Below are positions 62,457 through 64,000 of a stretch of 64,000 nucleotides of DNA, one piece after another (the first letter of the stretch is position 1; each line of letters opens with the position of its first letter). Source of the stretch: an uncultured Lachnospiraceae bacterium (GTDB taxonomy: Bacteria; Bacillota; Clostridia; Lachnospirales; Lachnospiraceae). The notes beneath the pieces were generated by a model. It worked only from the letters and a program-made list of their open reading frames with translations, searched no databases and was not told where the DNA came from. The stretch lies in NCBI GenBank assembly GCA_910585905.1, contig CAJUID010000012.1, positions 5,106-69,105 on the forward strand. The letters run 5' to 3'. The translations under genes and the position numbers were made by a program.

Positions 62457-62667
62457 ATGCTAAGAGCAATTAGCGAATTGCAACATACCGCATATACTGT
62501 AATTTTGTATTTTGGGAACCGTTATATTGGCGCCGATGGAGTTAGGCGTAATCTTATTTGCAAGTAAAAGAGAAAATGGAGTGTATTCACTTAAAAGTGC
62601 ATTTGTTGGGCAAGAAAAATTAACACTATGGAAAATATTAATAATTGAATTTATGAGGCCATATTGA
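62457..62667 (+). pseudogene. frameshifted N-terminal fragment of a CPBP-like membrane protein
   Basis: The frame from ATG 62457 (RAISELQHTAYTVILYFGN) is lost, and the sequence continues in another frame from about 62518 (TVILAPMELGVILFASKREN...), ending at TGA 62667. Together these resemble the start of a CPBP-family protein. One frameshift near 62510 and a truncated end make it inactive. Confidence 0.45.
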
Positions 62668-62686
62668 TTTCTGTCGCTTCTTTTCT

Positions 62687-62839
62687 TATATACGTGCCGT
62701 CGGTTATGACGGATCGTTTACGGTTGAGGCCATTGCTGTGAACAGTGACGGGACAGTGGACACGGACCTACTGAACCGGTAGTTTGGATTTATCCGTGAG
62801 TATCTAAAAGATGGGCAATGCGCCTATGATCCTGCATAA
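62687..62839 (+). pseudogene. C-terminal remnant of a sugar-phosphate isomerase/epimerase-like protein
   Basis: RAVGYDGSFTVEAIAVNSDG followed by TVDTDLLNR, then an in-frame TAG at 62780, then FGFIREYLKDGQ and TAA. This matches the C-terminal barrel end of xylose-isomerase-like proteins. There is no start, and a stop interrupts it. It is probably left over from a deletion. Confidence 0.35.
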
Positions 62840-62962
62840 AGCCGGATGGTGGAAACACACATAAATATGCCAGTATAAGCAGGTGAAAGGTTTAAAATCG
62901 GATTCCGGGTAAGTTTTAATAGATAGAGTTTAATAATAAATCGGAAAATATTGGCATCATTT

Positions 62963-63005
62963 CAAGACTGTGGTAGTCTAGGATTGACAGACTACCACAG
63001 TCTTG
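62963..63005. terminator. 17-bp perfect hairpin before the tnpV remnant
   Basis: An exact 17-bp stem (62963-62979 with 62989-63005) with a 9-base loop, followed by TTTAT. It may be a terminator or a structural part of a mobile element. Confidence 0.7.
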
Positions 63006-63109
63006 TTTATTTGCCAGGGAGTTGACACATAAGCTGCAGGAAGGGTGTTCCACCGATGTAGGACGGATTTTGCAGACATTCAAAATAAAAAGAATGGAGG
63101 TAACAGATA

Positions 63110-63531
63110 ATGGCAAAGACAATTTTTGAGGAACTGGGCGGCAAATACGAACGGCAAGGAGAGTATTTAATACCGTGTATAGCTTTACCCACCGAAGAAG
63201 AACAGCCGATAGGCATATGGGGGTGAGCGAGTGCCAGTGGCACTCAAGCTGCGAACCGACCGAGCCGACAGGCGAGAAAGCGACATCTGAATCATCTGAA
63301 GCATTACCGTAAGGTTACATACACTAACTTCTCACAAGTGGCAGGCTGAATACATACCTTGCCGACATCGACAAACAGGCACAGGAACGCTTTGAAAGGC
63401 CCATAGAGGGCATGAAACAAGCACAGGGGAAACAGCTAAAGGCAGAAAACGCCTTAGAATGGACAGGGAGAATGAATAACATAAGGGCGTGTGCAAGGGA
63501 GATTGTGAACCAAGAAATTATATACGCATAG
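63110..63531 (+). pseudogene. broken tnpV (transposon-encoded protein)
   Basis: The opening MAKTIFEELGGKYERQGEYL, with GGAGG upstream, matches TnpV, found on Clostridiales conjugative elements. After G-I-W-G the frame stops (TGA 63224) at an insertion of roughly 50 bases that contains GAGTGCCA-G-TGGCACTC (63229-63245). The protein then resumes as RHLNHLKHYRKVTYTNF, loses one base near 63333, and continues in another frame (LTSGRLNTYLADIDKQAQER... to REIVNQEIIYA) to TAG 63531. At least two lesions make it inactive. Confidence 0.75.
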
Positions 63532-63670
63532 GCAAGGCAACATGGCGGCAGAGGGTAAAAGCTCTGTCGTTTTTCTTTTCGGATAGTTATAATGAATGTT
63601 CATATTTATCTACTTGATACAGTTTGTTCAAGCGGCTATACTATATACAGTAAGCAATAGGAGGCCAAAA

Positions 63671-63844
63671 ATGTTTGAATATATGACAGCACAGGGAGCC
63701 GCAGAAAAATGGAACGTATCGCTTAGGTGGGTGCAGCGGTTATGCAAAGAAAATCGTATTGAGGGAGCAATGAACATCAACCGTGTTTGGCTTATACCGA
63801 TAACTGCCGAGAAGCCTGTTGATAGAAGAAAGAAGAAATCCTAA
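63671..63844 (+). CDS. small helix-turn-helix excisionase-like protein
   Basis: A 57-residue protein: an HTH_17/excisionase-type domain with TAQGAAEKWNVSLRWVQRLC and the wing WLIP, then a basic tail. AGGAGG lies 7 bases before ATG 63671. Proteins like this sit beside integrase or mobilisation genes on integrative elements and bind short DNA sites. Confidence 0.7.
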   Translation: MFEYMTAQGAAEKWNVSLRWVQRLCKENRIEGAMNINRVWLIPITAEKPVDRRKKKS

Positions 63845-63864
63845 GTGAGGATTAAAGTTTCAGC

Positions 63865-63993
63865 ATGAATAAGACAAACATAGAAAGGAAAGTTCAAAGT
63901 AGAGAACAAAAAGAAGCCGAAAAAGAACGACAATACGTTATGCGACAAGAAAAGAAAAAGCTAAGCATAGAGGGAGGTAACATCTATGAATAA
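63865..63993 (+). CDS. small basic/acidic helical protein of a mobile element
   Basis: A 42-codon frame, MNKTNIERKVQSREQKEAEK..., almost all charged residues and predicted helical. No ribosome site is obvious. It ends after the start of the next gene (ATG 63986), so overlap suggests coupling. Not recognised. Confidence 0.4.
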   Translation: MNKTNIERKVQSREQKEAEKERQYVMRQEKKKLSIEGGNIYE

Positions 63994-64000
63994 AATATAT
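63986..64000 (+). CDS. start of a gene cut by the window end
   Basis: ATG 63986 preceded by GAGGGAGG eight bases upstream; only M-N-K-I-Y is visible. Probably the next gene of the mobile element. Confidence 0.5.

Overview
This window looks like the chromosome of a motile, endospore-forming, low-GC anaerobe of the Lachnospiraceae (Clostridium cluster XIVa). The evidence is a complete type II fatty-acid cluster in the fabT-fabH-acpP order, an mbl/flgF/flgG/flgJ motility block, a gerW (ytfJ) sporulation gene, a very long 2-hydroxyacyl-CoA dehydratase activase, PFL-family and ACT-domain genes, and twin YhgE/Pip membrane proteins. No rRNA, CRISPR array or intact insertion sequence was seen. One intact tRNA, tRNA-Thr(CGT), lies at 20247-20319.

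Layout. 1-6145 (+): the 3' end of a beta-grasp-rich protein, then walJ-like hydrolase, ACT protein, PFL protein, LCP ligase and a CPBP protease. 6135-11730 (-): a glycosyltransferase and the 1406-residue activase. 11955-20079 (+): a LysM protein, then from a consensus promoter a probable operon of inactive rhomboid-like protein, giant fused GT-C/PMT glycosyltransferase, two unknown proteins, DUF2953 protein and gerW. 20442-24697 (-): two YhgE/Pip proteins flanking a small membrane protein. 24873-33149: unknown proteins, a secreted esterase divergent from a MarR regulator, and two fused ABC ATPase-permeases. 33470-41286 (+): mbl, two rod/hook genes, a FlgJ-like rod-binding protein, recD2, comF, yvyF-like gene, CheX-like and CheY proteins. 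41372-50673 (+): a FabT-like repressor with its promoter and possible operators, followed by fabH, acpP, fabD, fabG, fabF, accB, fabZ, accC, accD and accA. These make malonyl-CoA and run the elongation cycle. No enoyl-ACP reductase gene is present in the cluster.

50857-54051: an AgrA-like LytTR response regulator and AgrC-like GHKL kinase. They are followed by a 1.28-kb stretch without a normal gene. This stretch holds a promoter preceded by direct repeats in the position expected for a LytTR activator, a possible 18-codon peptide ORF, many local hairpins, a strong terminator, and a second, highly basic 26-codon ORF. The arrangement resembles agr/RNAIII and is the best candidate for an undescribed system here.

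54146-58541: a CvfB-like RNA-binding protein (-), ridA, a secreted SH3/NlpC-P60 endopeptidase with a consensus promoter, and azlCD. From 58782 to the end the window becomes accessory: a methyltransferase, a tRNA-like/small-RNA unit, a PAS-CPBP fusion, gene fragments, an AT-rich aminoglycoside-phosphotransferase-like gene, a broken tnpV and the start of a mobile-element gene set.

Two dispersed intergenic repeat families were found by eye: an 86-nt two-hairpin repeat (2 copies) and a second repeat with a core near CTGAAATTA (4 copies). All functional names rest on recognised motifs and gene order. No database search was run.
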